From positions 2,604,001 to 2,668,000 of the forward strand of contig CAVPVV010000003.1 of NCBI GenBank assembly GCA_963709325.1: a DNA stretch of 64,000 nt, in the 5' to 3' direction. The stretch's first letter is position 1, and every line of letters begins with the position of its first letter. The position numbers and the translations under genes were made by a program. The notes beneath the pieces are model-generated. The model had not been told where the DNA came from. It made no database searches and worked only from the letters and a program-made list of their open reading frames with translations. Below are positions 52,801-60,630 of the stretch, piece by piece. This DNA comes from VFZN01 sp963709325 (GTDB taxonomy: Bacteria > Acidobacteriota > Vicinamibacteria > Vicinamibacterales > UBA2999).

Positions 52801-53751
52801 CTATTGACGCAGATCGGCGGCGGCAATCGCCTGCGCGAAGCCGGGACTTGCAACCGAGTTGGCGAAGCCGGGATCCGCCAGCGCCCGGACGAGGGCGTCG
52901 CTGTGCAGCGCCTGTGCCAGGTTCCCGTTTTGCAGCGCATGGACGAACGACGCGTTGTTGAGCGCGTTGGCGAACACCGGCAGGCGCAGCGCATGCACCA
53001 GATCGGGGCTGGTGAGGGCCCGCAGCATCGACTCGTTGGCCAGCGCGCTGCGCAGTGCCGAGTGGCTGCTCAGATACGCGGCGAAATCGGCATTGGCGAC
53101 CAGGGCCGCGAGGTTGGCGTTGGCAGCGAGGCCGGCGCGCACTTCGGCGGTCCGGAGACGGGCGACGAGGTCGGCGTCGGCAAGCCAGGTGCGGAGTGAC
53201 GCGTCCTGGAGGTCGGCGCGCAGCTCGGCGTTGTCGAGCAGTTGACGGAGCGCGCCGCTGGCCTGCATCGCTGCAAGCGCGTCGGCCAGCTCGGGGCGGC
53301 TCAACTCGGCAGCCAGTCCTTCCGCACTCAGCTGGATTCGCAGCTGGGGATCGGCCAGCAGCTTCATCGCCTCGCGATCCTTGAGGAGCGCGGCAAACGT
53401 TTCGCTCTGGATGAACTGCTGGACGGCGGGATCGCCGACGGCGGCGTCGCCGGCGGCCATTTGCGGCGCCGTGTACCGCTTCGCCTGACCGACGGTGCCC
53501 TGGACCCCGCCGAGGTCGGGCGGGAAGCCGGTGACCATCAGTACGGCCATCACGAATCCCGCGGCCGCGGCAAGCCCGATCATCATCTTCCTGGTCATGG
53601 TTCCTCCATCCGCGCGTCGCGCCCCGGTTCCGGCCGGCTCGCGCCGAACGGTGTCCATGATCGCCGGCCGCATCTGGGCCGGCGGTTCGGCTGCATCCTG
53701 CTTCAATTCGTCGAGCGCCGCATCGAGCCGGCCATCGTCTTGTGAGAACAT
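52801..53751 (-). CDS. Probable membrane anti-sigma factor with ~21 tandem nonapeptide repeats
   Basis: 316 residues. The ATG at 53751 is 2 bases after the sigma factor's stop, so the genes are coupled. The cytoplasmic N-terminus (about 1-53) lacks the usual zinc HxxxCxxC motif. One membrane helix (about 55-74) follows. From about residue 108 to 312 the extracytoplasmic part is a tandem array of roughly nine-residue units with the pattern L/F-x-x-A-L-x-x-x-x, for example MLRALTSPD, LVHALRLPV, FANALNNAS, FVHALQNGN, LAQALHSDA, LVRALADPG, FANSVASPG. Units often end in D/N/P/A-rich turns, rather like the STI1-type repeats of ubiquilins and chaperone adaptors. I predict a short helical solenoid that binds a hydrophobic peptide or misfolded protein and controls release of the sigma factor. 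Confidence 0.72.
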   Translation of the reverse strand: MFSQDDGRLDAALDELKQDAAEPPAQMRPAIMDTVRREPAGTGARRADGGTMTRKMMIGLAAAAGFVMAVLMVTGFPPDLGGVQGTVGQAKRYTAPQMAAGDAAVGDPAVQQFIQSETFAALLKDREAMKLLADPQLRIQLSAEGLAAELSRPELADALAAMQASGALRQLLDNAELRADLQDASLRTWLADADLVARLRTAEVRAGLAANANLAALVANADFAAYLSSHSALRSALANESMLRALTSPDLVHALRLPVFANALNNASFVHALQNGNLAQALHSDALVRALADPGFANSVASPGFAQAIAAADLRQ

Positions 53752-53753
53752 CG

Positions 53754-54296
53754 CTAACCGTCCCATCCGAATAACCGGGCGCCGAGCTGCTGGCGCGCGG
53801 TATGAAGCCTCGATTTCACTGTCTTCACCGGAATGCCCAGCACCGCCGCTACTTCCTCGTAACTGAGCTCGGCGAAATGTCTTAGAACCACCACTTCCCG
53901 ATATGCCGGCGCCAGTTCCAGCAGCGCCGCCTGGACTCGCCGCGTCCGTTCGCCGGCCTGGAGCGCCTCGAACGGCCCGCCTGTTGCCGGGAGCGCCGCG
54001 TCCACTTCCACGTGCGGCCGGCGCGCCCGCCGCTGGTTCAGGCACTCGTTCGAGAGGATGCGGTAGATCCAGCTGAAAAACCGGTGCGCAGGATCGAACC
54101 GATGGAGCTGCTCGTAGGCCTTCACGAACGCGGTTTGCGTGGCGTCGCGGGCATCCTCGGGGTTGCCCAACATGCGGAGCGCGACGCGGTAAAGCACACG
54201 CTCGTGATGCGCGATCAGCAGCTCGAATGCCGCCGTGTCCCCGTCCAGACAGCGGCGGATGGCGGCGGCATCATCCTCATCTGACTTCAAATACAC
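53754..54296 (-). CDS. ECF-type RNA polymerase sigma factor
   Basis: 180 residues if GTG at 54296 is used (the following in-frame TTG at 54290 is also possible). Region 2 has AAFELLIAHHERVLYRVALRMLGNPEDARDATQTAFVKAYEQL, typical of sigma region 2, and FSWIYRILSNECLNQRR completes it. Region 4 is LLELAPAYREVVVLRHFAELSYEEVAAVLGIPVKTVKSRLHTARQQL. It directs transcription of a small stress regulon, often including its own operon. The anti-sigma gene follows. The upstream 122 bases, shared with the divergent STAS gene, hold a perfect 8-bp inverted repeat. Confidence 0.94.
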   Translation of the reverse strand: MYLKSDEDDAAAIRRCLDGDTAAFELLIAHHERVLYRVALRMLGNPEDARDATQTAFVKAYEQLHRFDPAHRFFSWIYRILSNECLNQRRARRPHVEVDAALPATGGPFEALQAGERTRRVQAALLELAPAYREVVVLRHFAELSYEEVAAVLGIPVKTVKSRLHTARQQLGARLFGWDG

Positions 54297-54365
54297 GGGA
54301 CGGCCAGAAAAGTTGGCTGGGCCCACGAGCGAAGCCCGGGACGGAAGGCATGGGGGCGGGACGGT

Positions 54366-54390
54366 TATAGCACGCGAAACGGGTGCTATA
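54366..54390. promoter_or_regulatory. Inverted repeat TATAGCAC-N9-GTGCTATA between sigma factor and STAS genes
   Basis: TATAGCAC (54366-54373) and GTGCTATA (54383-54390) are exact complements. The right arm runs into TATAGT (54388-54393), a -10-like hexamer for the STAS gene. The symmetric placement between divergent genes suggests an operator that serves both. Confidence 0.6.
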
Positions 54391-54418
54391 GTCCGGGCCC
54401 GCACCACGTCCGGACCGT

Positions 54419-54787
54419 ATGAAGCCCCGCCTCCGATGGTCGCTCCAGATTGCCACCTCCGAGCGTTCGGGCGTTCACCTGCTGACCTTGACCGGGCGGC
54501 TCGGATCGACCACCGCTGAGGCGCTCCGAGATGTCCTGGATCGGCCGGGTTTCGGCGCGAATTCGCGGGTATTAGTCGATCTGTCCGGTGTGGACTACGT
54601 CAGTAGCGCCGGCCTGCATGTGCTCGAGCGGGCCGCGGAGCGAGCCCGAGCCGCGGGCGGGAGGGTCGTGGTCTGCGGGTTGCAGGAGCCGGTCAGGGTC
54701 TCGTTCGAGGTCTCTGGGGCCGGCGCCCGGCTGGACATTGCCGAAAGCGTTGCTCAGGCGACCGAACGGCTGGGGACAGTCCCCTGA
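54419..54787 (+). CDS. STAS-domain anti-anti-sigma factor-like protein
   Basis: 122 residues. A single STAS domain has VLVDLSGVDYVSSAGLHVLE, where the Ser at the SSAG position is the usual phosphorylation site, preceded by the G-R-L-G-S loop and followed by GGRVVVCGLQEPV. Such proteins bind anti-sigma kinases and free a sigma factor when unphosphorylated. The C-terminal GTVP and the TGA stop are supplied by a GGGGACAGTCCCC palindrome, so the natural end of the protein has been replaced or trimmed. It is divergent from the ECF sigma gene. Confidence 0.92.
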   Translation: MKPRLRWSLQIATSERSGVHLLTLTGRLGSTTAEALRDVLDRPGFGANSRVLVDLSGVDYVSSAGLHVLERAAERARAAGGRVVVCGLQEPVRVSFEVSGAGARLDIAESVAQATERLGTVP

Positions 54788-54812
54788 CACTTTTTGACAG
54801 GGGACTGTCCCC
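54772..54812. repeat. Palindrome pair forming the end of the STAS gene
   Basis: GGGGACAGTCCCC at 54772-54784 and GGGGACTGTCCCC at 54800-54812, separated by 15 bases. With flanking bases the arms match over 15 bp (CAGGGGACTGTCCCC). The STAS stop codon follows the first copy directly. Confidence 0.9.
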
Positions 54813-54869
54813 TGTCACCGGGATGTAATGGGGATGGCCGGGTTCGTTCGGCTATCATGCGCGAACGGC

Positions 54870-57335
54870 ATGCGACACTGGCGATTTCTCTCTTTGTCGG
54901 GCGCCCTGCTCCTCGCCTCGATCGGCCTCGCGGCCACCGCGGAAAGGGGGACAGTCCCCTTAGTCGATCCGGATCAGGGGACTGTCCCCACCTCGCCCGC
55001 CGCCGCGGCGCAGGCGCCACAGGATGTTGTGGCGCGGACGTGCGTCGGCTGCCACAGCAACCGCGCGAAGGCCGGGAACCTGTCGCTCGAAAGCTTCGCG
55101 GTGGACAACGCGGCCGCGGACCGCGACACGGCGGAGAAAATGATCCGCAAGCTGCGCGCAGGGCAGATGCCGCCGCCCGGCGCTCGCCGTCCAGAGCCGG
55201 CTGTCCTTGCCGGCCTCGCACACGCGCTGGAAGCGCAGATGGACAAAGCGGAAACGGTGCCGCCGGGACGTCGCACGTTCCAGCGTCTGAATCGCGCCGA
55301 ATACGCGCAGTCGGTGAAGGACCTGCTCGCCCTCGACATCGACGCCGGCCACTACCTCCCGCTCGATCCGAAGAGCGCGAACTTCGACAACATCGCCGAC
55401 GCGCAGCTGCTCTCGCCGACGCTGATGCAGTCGTATCTGACCGCGGCGGCGGAGATCAGCCGCCTCGCGGTCGGCGACCCGCGCGCGACGGCCAAGGAAG
55501 TGACCTTCAACGTGCCGCGCTGGACCTCCCAGCGCGAGCAGGTGGAAGGCGCCCCGTTCGGCACCCGCGGCGGACTCGCCGTCGAGCACACGTTCCCCGC
55601 TGACGGCGATTACCGCTTCCGCGTCTCGTTCTATTACGAAACCACCGGCGCGCTCTACGGCAACGGCCGGGCCGCGCTGCACACCGCTGAGAAGCCGGAG
55701 CAGATCGAAATTTCGATCGACGGCGTCCGGGCGGCGCTGCTCGACATCGACCGCTGGATGAACTCCTCCGATCCGGACGGCCTCAACCTCGCCACCGAGC
55801 CGATCCGCATCACCGCCGGCCCGCACCGGATCGCGGCGGCGTTCCTCAAGCGGTTCGAAGGGCCCGTGCAGGACCTCATCTCGCCGCTCGACTGGTCGAT
55901 TGCCAGCACCAGCATCGCCGACGCCTACGGGTTTACGACCCTGCCGCACCTGCGCGACATGGCGATCACCGGGCCGTTCTCGATCAGCGGCGTCTCCGAG
56001 ACGCCGAGCCGCACGACCATCTTCACGTGCCATCCGAAGACCGCGCCGCAGCAGGCGACGTGCGCCAAGGAGATCATCGACCGGCTTGCCACTCAGGCCT
56101 ATCGACGCCCTGTCACCGAGCGCGACTCGGGAGCGCTGATGGCGCTGTACCAGAAGGGGGCGGCCGACAGCGGTTTCGAGGCCGGGATCCGCCAGGCGAT
56201 TGAAGGCATCCTTGCCAGCCCGCGGTTCGTGTTCCGGTTCGAGGAGCGGCCGGCCACCGCGCGCGCCGGGCAGACTTACGTTCTTTCCGACTTCGACCTC
56301 GCCTCGCGGCTCTCGTTCTTCCTCTGGGCGAGCGGACCCGACGACACGCTGCGCAAGCTGGCCGCCGGTAACCGCCTGTCCGCGCCGGGCGTGCTCGAGC
56401 AGCAGGTGAAGCGGATGCTCGCCGACCCGCGGGCCGAGGTGCTGTCGTCGCGCTTTGCCGCGCAGTGGCTGCGGCTGCAGGATCTCGACAAGCTGAACCC
56501 CGACGTCCGCTACTACCCGGACTTCGACGAGCAGTTGAAGCAGGCGATGCGGCGCGAGACCGAGTTGTTCTTCACGAACCTGGTTCGCGAGGATCGGCCG
56601 GTGCTCGACCTCTTCACCGCCGACTACACGTTCGTCAACGAGCGGCTCGCCACGCACTATCACATGCCCGGCGTTGTCGGCAGCGACTTCCGGAAGGTGA
56701 GCTACCCCGACGAACGCCGCCGCGGCATTCTCGGCCACGGCAGCGTGCTGACCCTGACCTCGCATGCCGATCGCACGTCGCCGGTGCTCCGCGGCAAGTG
56801 GGTGATGGAGGTGCTGCTCGGCACGCCGCCGCCGGCGCCGCCGCCGAACGTGCCCGATCTCGACGCGACCCCGGACGCCGAAGACGGCCGGATGCGGACC
56901 GTGCGCGAGCGGATGGAGGCGCACCGCGCGAACCCGGCCTGCAACTCGTGCCACCGGATGATCGACCCGATCGGGCTGTCGCTCGACAACTTCGACGTGA
57001 CCGGCGCCTGGCGGATTCGCGACAACGGCATGCCGGTGGATGCGGCGAGCACGTTCTACGACGGCACGCCGCTCGGCGGTCCCGCCGATCTTCGCAGGGC
57101 GCTGCTCTCTCGGACCGACGTGCTGGTCCAGACCTTCGCGGAGAACCTGATGACCTATGCGCTGGGGCGGCGGTTGTCGGCGGCCGATATGCCGGCCGTG
57201 CGCGCCCTGGTCCGCCAGGCGGCCGCGCAGGATAACAAGCTGTCGGCCTTCGTCACGGGAATCGTGAAGACGTCGGCGTTCCGCGAGAAGGGTGCCGACG
57301 AGCCGTCAACGACCGCAGTCGCGGGCAGGAACTAG
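54870..57335 (+). CDS. Secreted DUF1587/1595/1592/1588/1585 cytochrome c-like protein
   Basis: 821 residues from the ATG at 54870 (in-frame ATG at 54828 is earlier but adds a non-signal extension). Signal peptide, then CVGCH (C58, C61, H62), a heme c site. Domain order after that: DUF1587 (RTFQRLNRAEYAQSVKDLL), DUF1595 (IIDRLATQAYRRPVTERD), DUF1592 (LSDFDLASRLSFFLWASGPDD), DUF1588 (RGILGHGSVLTLTSHADRTS) and DUF1585 (LLSRTDVLVQTFAENLMTYA), with a second CxxCH, CNSCH, at 691-695. This cytochrome family occurs in planctomycetes and acidobacteria next to DUF1552 proteins; the substrate is unknown. Residues 26-40, between signal peptide and heme site, come from an in-frame palindrome pair. Confidence 0.93.
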   Translation: MRHWRFLSLSGALLLASIGLAATAERGTVPLVDPDQGTVPTSPAAAAQAPQDVVARTCVGCHSNRAKAGNLSLESFAVDNAAADRDTAEKMIRKLRAGQMPPPGARRPEPAVLAGLAHALEAQMDKAETVPPGRRTFQRLNRAEYAQSVKDLLALDIDAGHYLPLDPKSANFDNIADAQLLSPTLMQSYLTAAAEISRLAVGDPRATAKEVTFNVPRWTSQREQVEGAPFGTRGGLAVEHTFPADGDYRFRVSFYYETTGALYGNGRAALHTAEKPEQIEISIDGVRAALLDIDRWMNSSDPDGLNLATEPIRITAGPHRIAAAFLKRFEGPVQDLISPLDWSIASTSIADAYGFTTLPHLRDMAITGPFSISGVSETPSRTTIFTCHPKTAPQQATCAKEIIDRLATQAYRRPVTERDSGALMALYQKGAADSGFEAGIRQAIEGILASPRFVFRFEERPATARAGQTYVLSDFDLASRLSFFLWASGPDDTLRKLAAGNRLSAPGVLEQQVKRMLADPRAEVLSSRFAAQWLRLQDLDKLNPDVRYYPDFDEQLKQAMRRETELFFTNLVREDRPVLDLFTADYTFVNERLATHYHMPGVVGSDFRKVSYPDERRRGILGHGSVLTLTSHADRTSPVLRGKWVMEVLLGTPPPAPPPNVPDLDATPDAEDGRMRTVRERMEAHRANPACNSCHRMIDPIGLSLDNFDVTGAWRIRDNGMPVDAASTFYDGTPLGGPADLRRALLSRTDVLVQTFAENLMTYALGRRLSAADMPAVRALVRQAAAQDNKLSAFVTGIVKTSAFREKGADEPSTTAVAGRN
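54947..54989. repeat. Palindrome pair inserted in frame after a signal peptide
   Basis: GGGGACAGTCCCC at 54947-54959 and GGGGACTGTCCCC at 54977-54989, separated by 17 bases. It encodes RGTVPLVDPDQGTVP, between the signal peptide and the first heme site of the DUF1592 protein. It is the second pair within 200 bases. Confidence 0.9.
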
Positions 57336-57375
57336 AACCAGGAACCAGGAACTAGGAACCAGGAACTAGGAAGCC
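57326..57375. repeat. Period-7 CAGGAAC repeat spanning a stop codon
   Basis: CAGGAAC, TAGGAAC and similar units. The TAG stop of the DUF1592 gene (57333-57335) is part of the first unit, and the repeat ends shortly before the DUF1552 start (57394). The AGGA steps resemble Shine-Dalgarno sequence. Confidence 0.85.
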
Positions 57376-57393
57376 GGGAAGCAGGAGTCATCC

Positions 57394-58782
57394 ATGAGCG
57401 TTATCGAGGCCAAGCACGTTCCACGACGGACGATGTTGCGGGGGCTCGGGGCCACGTTGGCCTTGCCGTTCCTCGATGCGATGGTCCCGGCACGGGCGCG
57501 ATGGGAGACGGTGGCACGCGCTGCCGGAGTCGATCGGACGCGGCTGGTGTGCATCGAGATGGTCCACGGCGCGGCCGGTGCCTGCGAGTGGGGCGCGTCG
57601 CAGCACATGTGGTCGCCGATCGCGGCGGGGAACGCCTTCGACCTCTCGCCCACCGCGCTGGCCCCGGTCGAAGGCTTCCGCAAATACCTGACCATCGTCA
57701 GCGACACCGACGTCCGCGGCGCGGAGGCGATCACGCCGCCCGAGATCGGCGGCGACCACTTCCGCTCGAGCGCGGTGTTCCTCACCCAGACGCATCCAAA
57801 GCAGACCGAGAGCTCGGACGTCCGCGCCGGTGTGTCGCTCGACCAGATTTACGCGCAGCGCTACGGCCAGGACACGCCGATCCCGTCGATGCAGCTGTGC
57901 ATCGAGAACGTGGACCAGGCTGGCGGCTGTGCCTACGGCTACTCCTGCGTCTACACCGACATGATCAGCTGGTCGTCGCCGACCGAGCCGCTCCCGATGA
58001 TTCGGGACCCGCGGATGGCGTTCGATCAGCTGTTCGGCGCCGGCGGATCCGCCACCGAACGCGCCTCGCGCCGCCGTTCCACCGGCAGCGTCCTGGACTT
58101 CATCACCAACCAGGTTGCCGATCTGAACAAGAAGCTCGATCCGAGCGACCGCCAGCGCATGGATCGGTACCTTAGCGATGTCCGCGAGATCGAGCGGCGC
58201 ATCCAGCTGGTCGAAACGCGCAACCAGTCTGGCGAAGCGCGCGAGCTGCCCGGCGCGCCGGCCGGCGTACCCGATTCATTCGACGAGCACGTCAAGTTGA
58301 TGTTCGACCTGCAGGCGCTCGCCTTCCAGGCCGACGTCACCCGCGTGTTCTCGTTCAAGATGGGCCGTGACGCGTCGAGCCGCGTCTATCCGGAAAGCGG
58401 CGTGACCAAGGGGTTCCACCCGGCGTCGCACCACGGCAACAAGCCGGCGAACGTCACCGAGTTCTTCCAGATCAACAGGTACCACGCCAGCCTGCTGCCG
58501 TACTTCATGGCCAAACTCCAGTCCATGGACGAGGGCGGCCAGTCGCTGCTCGACAAGAGCCTGATCATCTACGGCTCGCCGATGGGCGACGGCAACGTGC
58601 ACAACCACAAGCGCTGCCCGCTGGTCCTGCTCGGCGGCGCGCAGGGCAAGTTGAAGGGCAACGTTCATCACCGCGCCGAAGCGGGCACCTCGATGGCCAA
58701 CGCGATGCTCTCGGCGATGCACATGATCGGGCTCGACGACATCACGCAGTTCGGCGACTCGACGGGGACGCTGGCGCTGTAG
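57394..58782 (+). CDS. DUF1552 family protein, Tat-exported
   Basis: 462 residues. A twin-arginine signal (VPRRTMLRGLGATLALPFLDAM) is followed by a fold related to the alkaline phosphatase/sulfatase-like DUF1501-type proteins: LVCIEMVHGAAGACEWGA, SLDQIYAQRYG, the HHGN motif in FHPASHHGNK, and IIYGSPMGDGNVHNHKRCP. Acidobacterial and planctomycete genomes usually pair DUF1552 with the DUF1592 cytochrome, as here. The protein is probably periplasmic and may bind a cofactor or metal via the His-rich motifs. The chemistry of the pair is not established. Confidence 0.93.
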   Translation: MSVIEAKHVPRRTMLRGLGATLALPFLDAMVPARARWETVARAAGVDRTRLVCIEMVHGAAGACEWGASQHMWSPIAAGNAFDLSPTALAPVEGFRKYLTIVSDTDVRGAEAITPPEIGGDHFRSSAVFLTQTHPKQTESSDVRAGVSLDQIYAQRYGQDTPIPSMQLCIENVDQAGGCAYGYSCVYTDMISWSSPTEPLPMIRDPRMAFDQLFGAGGSATERASRRRSTGSVLDFITNQVADLNKKLDPSDRQRMDRYLSDVREIERRIQLVETRNQSGEARELPGAPAGVPDSFDEHVKLMFDLQALAFQADVTRVFSFKMGRDASSRVYPESGVTKGFHPASHHGNKPANVTEFFQINRYHASLLPYFMAKLQSMDEGGQSLLDKSLIIYGSPMGDGNVHNHKRCPLVLLGGAQGKLKGNVHHRAEAGTSMANAMLSAMHMIGLDDITQFGDSTGTLAL

Positions 58783-58853
58783 GTTCGCGGGGTTCTCGGG
58801 GTTCTCGAGGTTCTCGGGGTTCGCGTGGTTCTCGAGGTTCGCAGGGTTCTCGA
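58782..58853. repeat. Period-9 GGTTCTCGG tandem repeat, eight units
   Basis: Eight units of GGTTCTCGA/G or GGTTCGCGG-type sequence, with period 9, from the last base of the DUF1552 stop to 13 bases before the ankyrin start. This is the only 9-bp case among the tandem repeats. It fills the whole intergenic gap. Confidence 0.85.
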
Positions 58854-58865
58854 CGGGGTGCTGGG

Positions 58866-60623
58866 ATGAGAGCGATTCAACGGATGATTGGCGCAGGGCT
58901 GGTCGCTTTTCTGGCTGCCGGTGCGGGTTCACTAGTGGCTCAGGGAGTGCCAGCCTCGCCAATTGCCGATGCCGCAATGCGCGGCGACGCCGCCAAGGTA
59001 AAGGCGCTGATCGCCCAGCGAGCCGACGTCAACCATGCGCAGGGTGATGGCATGACCGCGCTGCACTGGGCGGCGCGAGGCGGCCAGGCGGGTGTCGTCA
59101 CCGCGCTGCTCGAGGGCGGCGCCAACGTCAAGGCCGCGACCCGGCTTGGCGGCTATACGCCGCTCCACCTCGCAGCCCAGGAAGGACACGGCGCGATCGT
59201 CCGCGCGCTGCTGGCGAAGGGCGCCGAGGCCGGCGTGGTCACGACGACCGGCGTGGTGCCGCTCCACTTCGCGGCCGCAGCTGGAAACGTGGACGTCATC
59301 TCGGCGCTGCTCGACAAGGGCGCGGACCCGAACGCGAAGGAGCCGCAATGGGGCCAGACGCCGCTGATGTTCGCCGCTGCGGCCGGGCGGACCGAGGCGG
59401 TGAAGCGGCTCGCGACCGGCGGCGCGGACCTGTCCGCCGCCGCGAAGGTCGTAGACATCAGCGAGCGCAACCGCGAGGACTCAGCCGAGAGCCGGGCCCG
59501 CAACGCCCGCATTGCCGCCATCCAGAAGCAGCGCGCCGCCGAACGCGCCGCCGCCGGGCTGCAGCCGATCAGCGGCGCCCAGCGCGGAGCACGTGCCGGC
59601 AACGACGACTCGGGCAACGAGCCAGAGCCGCTCGGCTACGCCGAACTGGTCGGCGTCCACGGCGGTCTCACGGCGCTCCTCCTCGCGGCACGGGACGGCC
59701 ATGCCGAGACGGCGCTCGCATTGATCGACGCCGGCGCGAAGATCAACCAGGTGAGCGCCGGGGATCACACGAGCCCGATCCTGATGGCAACCATCAACGG
59801 CCACTTCGATCTCGCGAAGCAGCTGCTCGATCGCGGCGCGGACGTGCGGCTGATCAGCGACGGCGGCGCGGCGCCGCTCTATGGCGTGCTCAACATGCAG
59901 TGGGCCCCGAAGGCGCGGCATCCGCAGCCGGCCGACTACATGCAGCAGCAGATCGGCTATCTCGAGCTGATGGAGGCGATTCTCGAGAAAGGCGCCGACG
60001 TCAACGCCCGGCTCACCAAGTCGCTCTGGTACACCACCTACAACCGCGATCTCCTTGGCGTCGATCGCACCGGCGCGACCGCGTTCTGGCTGGCCGCTTA
60101 CACGCTCGATATCCCGGCGATGAAGCTGCTGCTCCGCTACGGGGCAGACCCGAACATCCGCACCGCGAAAGTGCCGGAACGTTACGAGGAAGGCGGCCCG
60201 GATCCGAATGCTCCCGATCGCTCGGGACTGCCGCCGGTACCGTGGGGCGGACCTGCCGTCGCGCCGATTCACGCCGCGTCGGGCGTCGGCTACGGTCTCG
60301 GTTTCGCCGGCAACACGCACCGACACGTGCCCGATGGCTGGGTGCCGGCCGTGAAGTTCCTGGTCGAAGAGCTCGGCGCCGACGTCAACGCCCGCGATCA
60401 CAACGGCTACACGCCGCTGCACCACGCCGCGGCCCGCGGCGACAACGACCTGATTCGCTATCTCGTCTCGAAGGGCGCGGATCCCAAGGCCGTCGCCCGC
60501 AGCGGGCAGACGACAGCGGACATGGCGAACGGCCCGGTGCAGCGCATCCAGCCGTATCCGGAAACGATCAAGCTGCTCGAGAGCCTCGGCGCCGTGAACA
60601 ACAATCGCTGCGTCAGCTGCTGA
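58866..60623 (+). CDS. Secreted ankyrin-repeat protein
   Basis: 585 residues with a signal peptide (GAGLVAFLAAGAGSLVAQ). About nine ankyrin repeats are visible, for example GMTALHWAARGGQAGVV, GYTPLHLAAQEGHGAIV and the late NGYTPLHHAAARGDNDLI. A longer spacer (about 200-260) with charged helical sequence separates the first five from the rest. The last residues are NNRCVSC, a CxxC ending directly at the stop; in a heme protein this would be the start of CxxCH. It follows the DUF1592 and DUF1552 genes on the same strand, and the three may work together outside the cytoplasm, with the ankyrin protein as a scaffold. It is convergent with the aldehyde dehydrogenase gene, 7 bases apart. Confidence 0.92.
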   Translation: MRAIQRMIGAGLVAFLAAGAGSLVAQGVPASPIADAAMRGDAAKVKALIAQRADVNHAQGDGMTALHWAARGGQAGVVTALLEGGANVKAATRLGGYTPLHLAAQEGHGAIVRALLAKGAEAGVVTTTGVVPLHFAAAAGNVDVISALLDKGADPNAKEPQWGQTPLMFAAAAGRTEAVKRLATGGADLSAAAKVVDISERNREDSAESRARNARIAAIQKQRAAERAAAGLQPISGAQRGARAGNDDSGNEPEPLGYAELVGVHGGLTALLLAARDGHAETALALIDAGAKINQVSAGDHTSPILMATINGHFDLAKQLLDRGADVRLISDGGAAPLYGVLNMQWAPKARHPQPADYMQQQIGYLELMEAILEKGADVNARLTKSLWYTTYNRDLLGVDRTGATAFWLAAYTLDIPAMKLLLRYGADPNIRTAKVPERYEEGGPDPNAPDRSGLPPVPWGGPAVAPIHAASGVGYGLGFAGNTHRHVPDGWVPAVKFLVEELGADVNARDHNGYTPLHHAAARGDNDLIRYLVSKGADPKAVARSGQTTADMANGPVQRIQPYPETIKLLESLGAVNNNRCVSC

Positions 60624-60630
60624 GATCAGA

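Noticed and set aside
7070..54989. Palindromes considered as phage attachment or IS termini
   Set aside because: No integrase, transposase or target duplication is visible; REP-like repeats fit better.
54960..56954. 664-codon antisense frame over the DUF1592 gene
   Set aside because: The sense strand has heme motifs and five DUF domains in order.
17274..58853. Tandem repeats considered as CRISPR arrays
   Set aside because: Units of 7 or 9 bases without spacers and no cas genes; not CRISPR.
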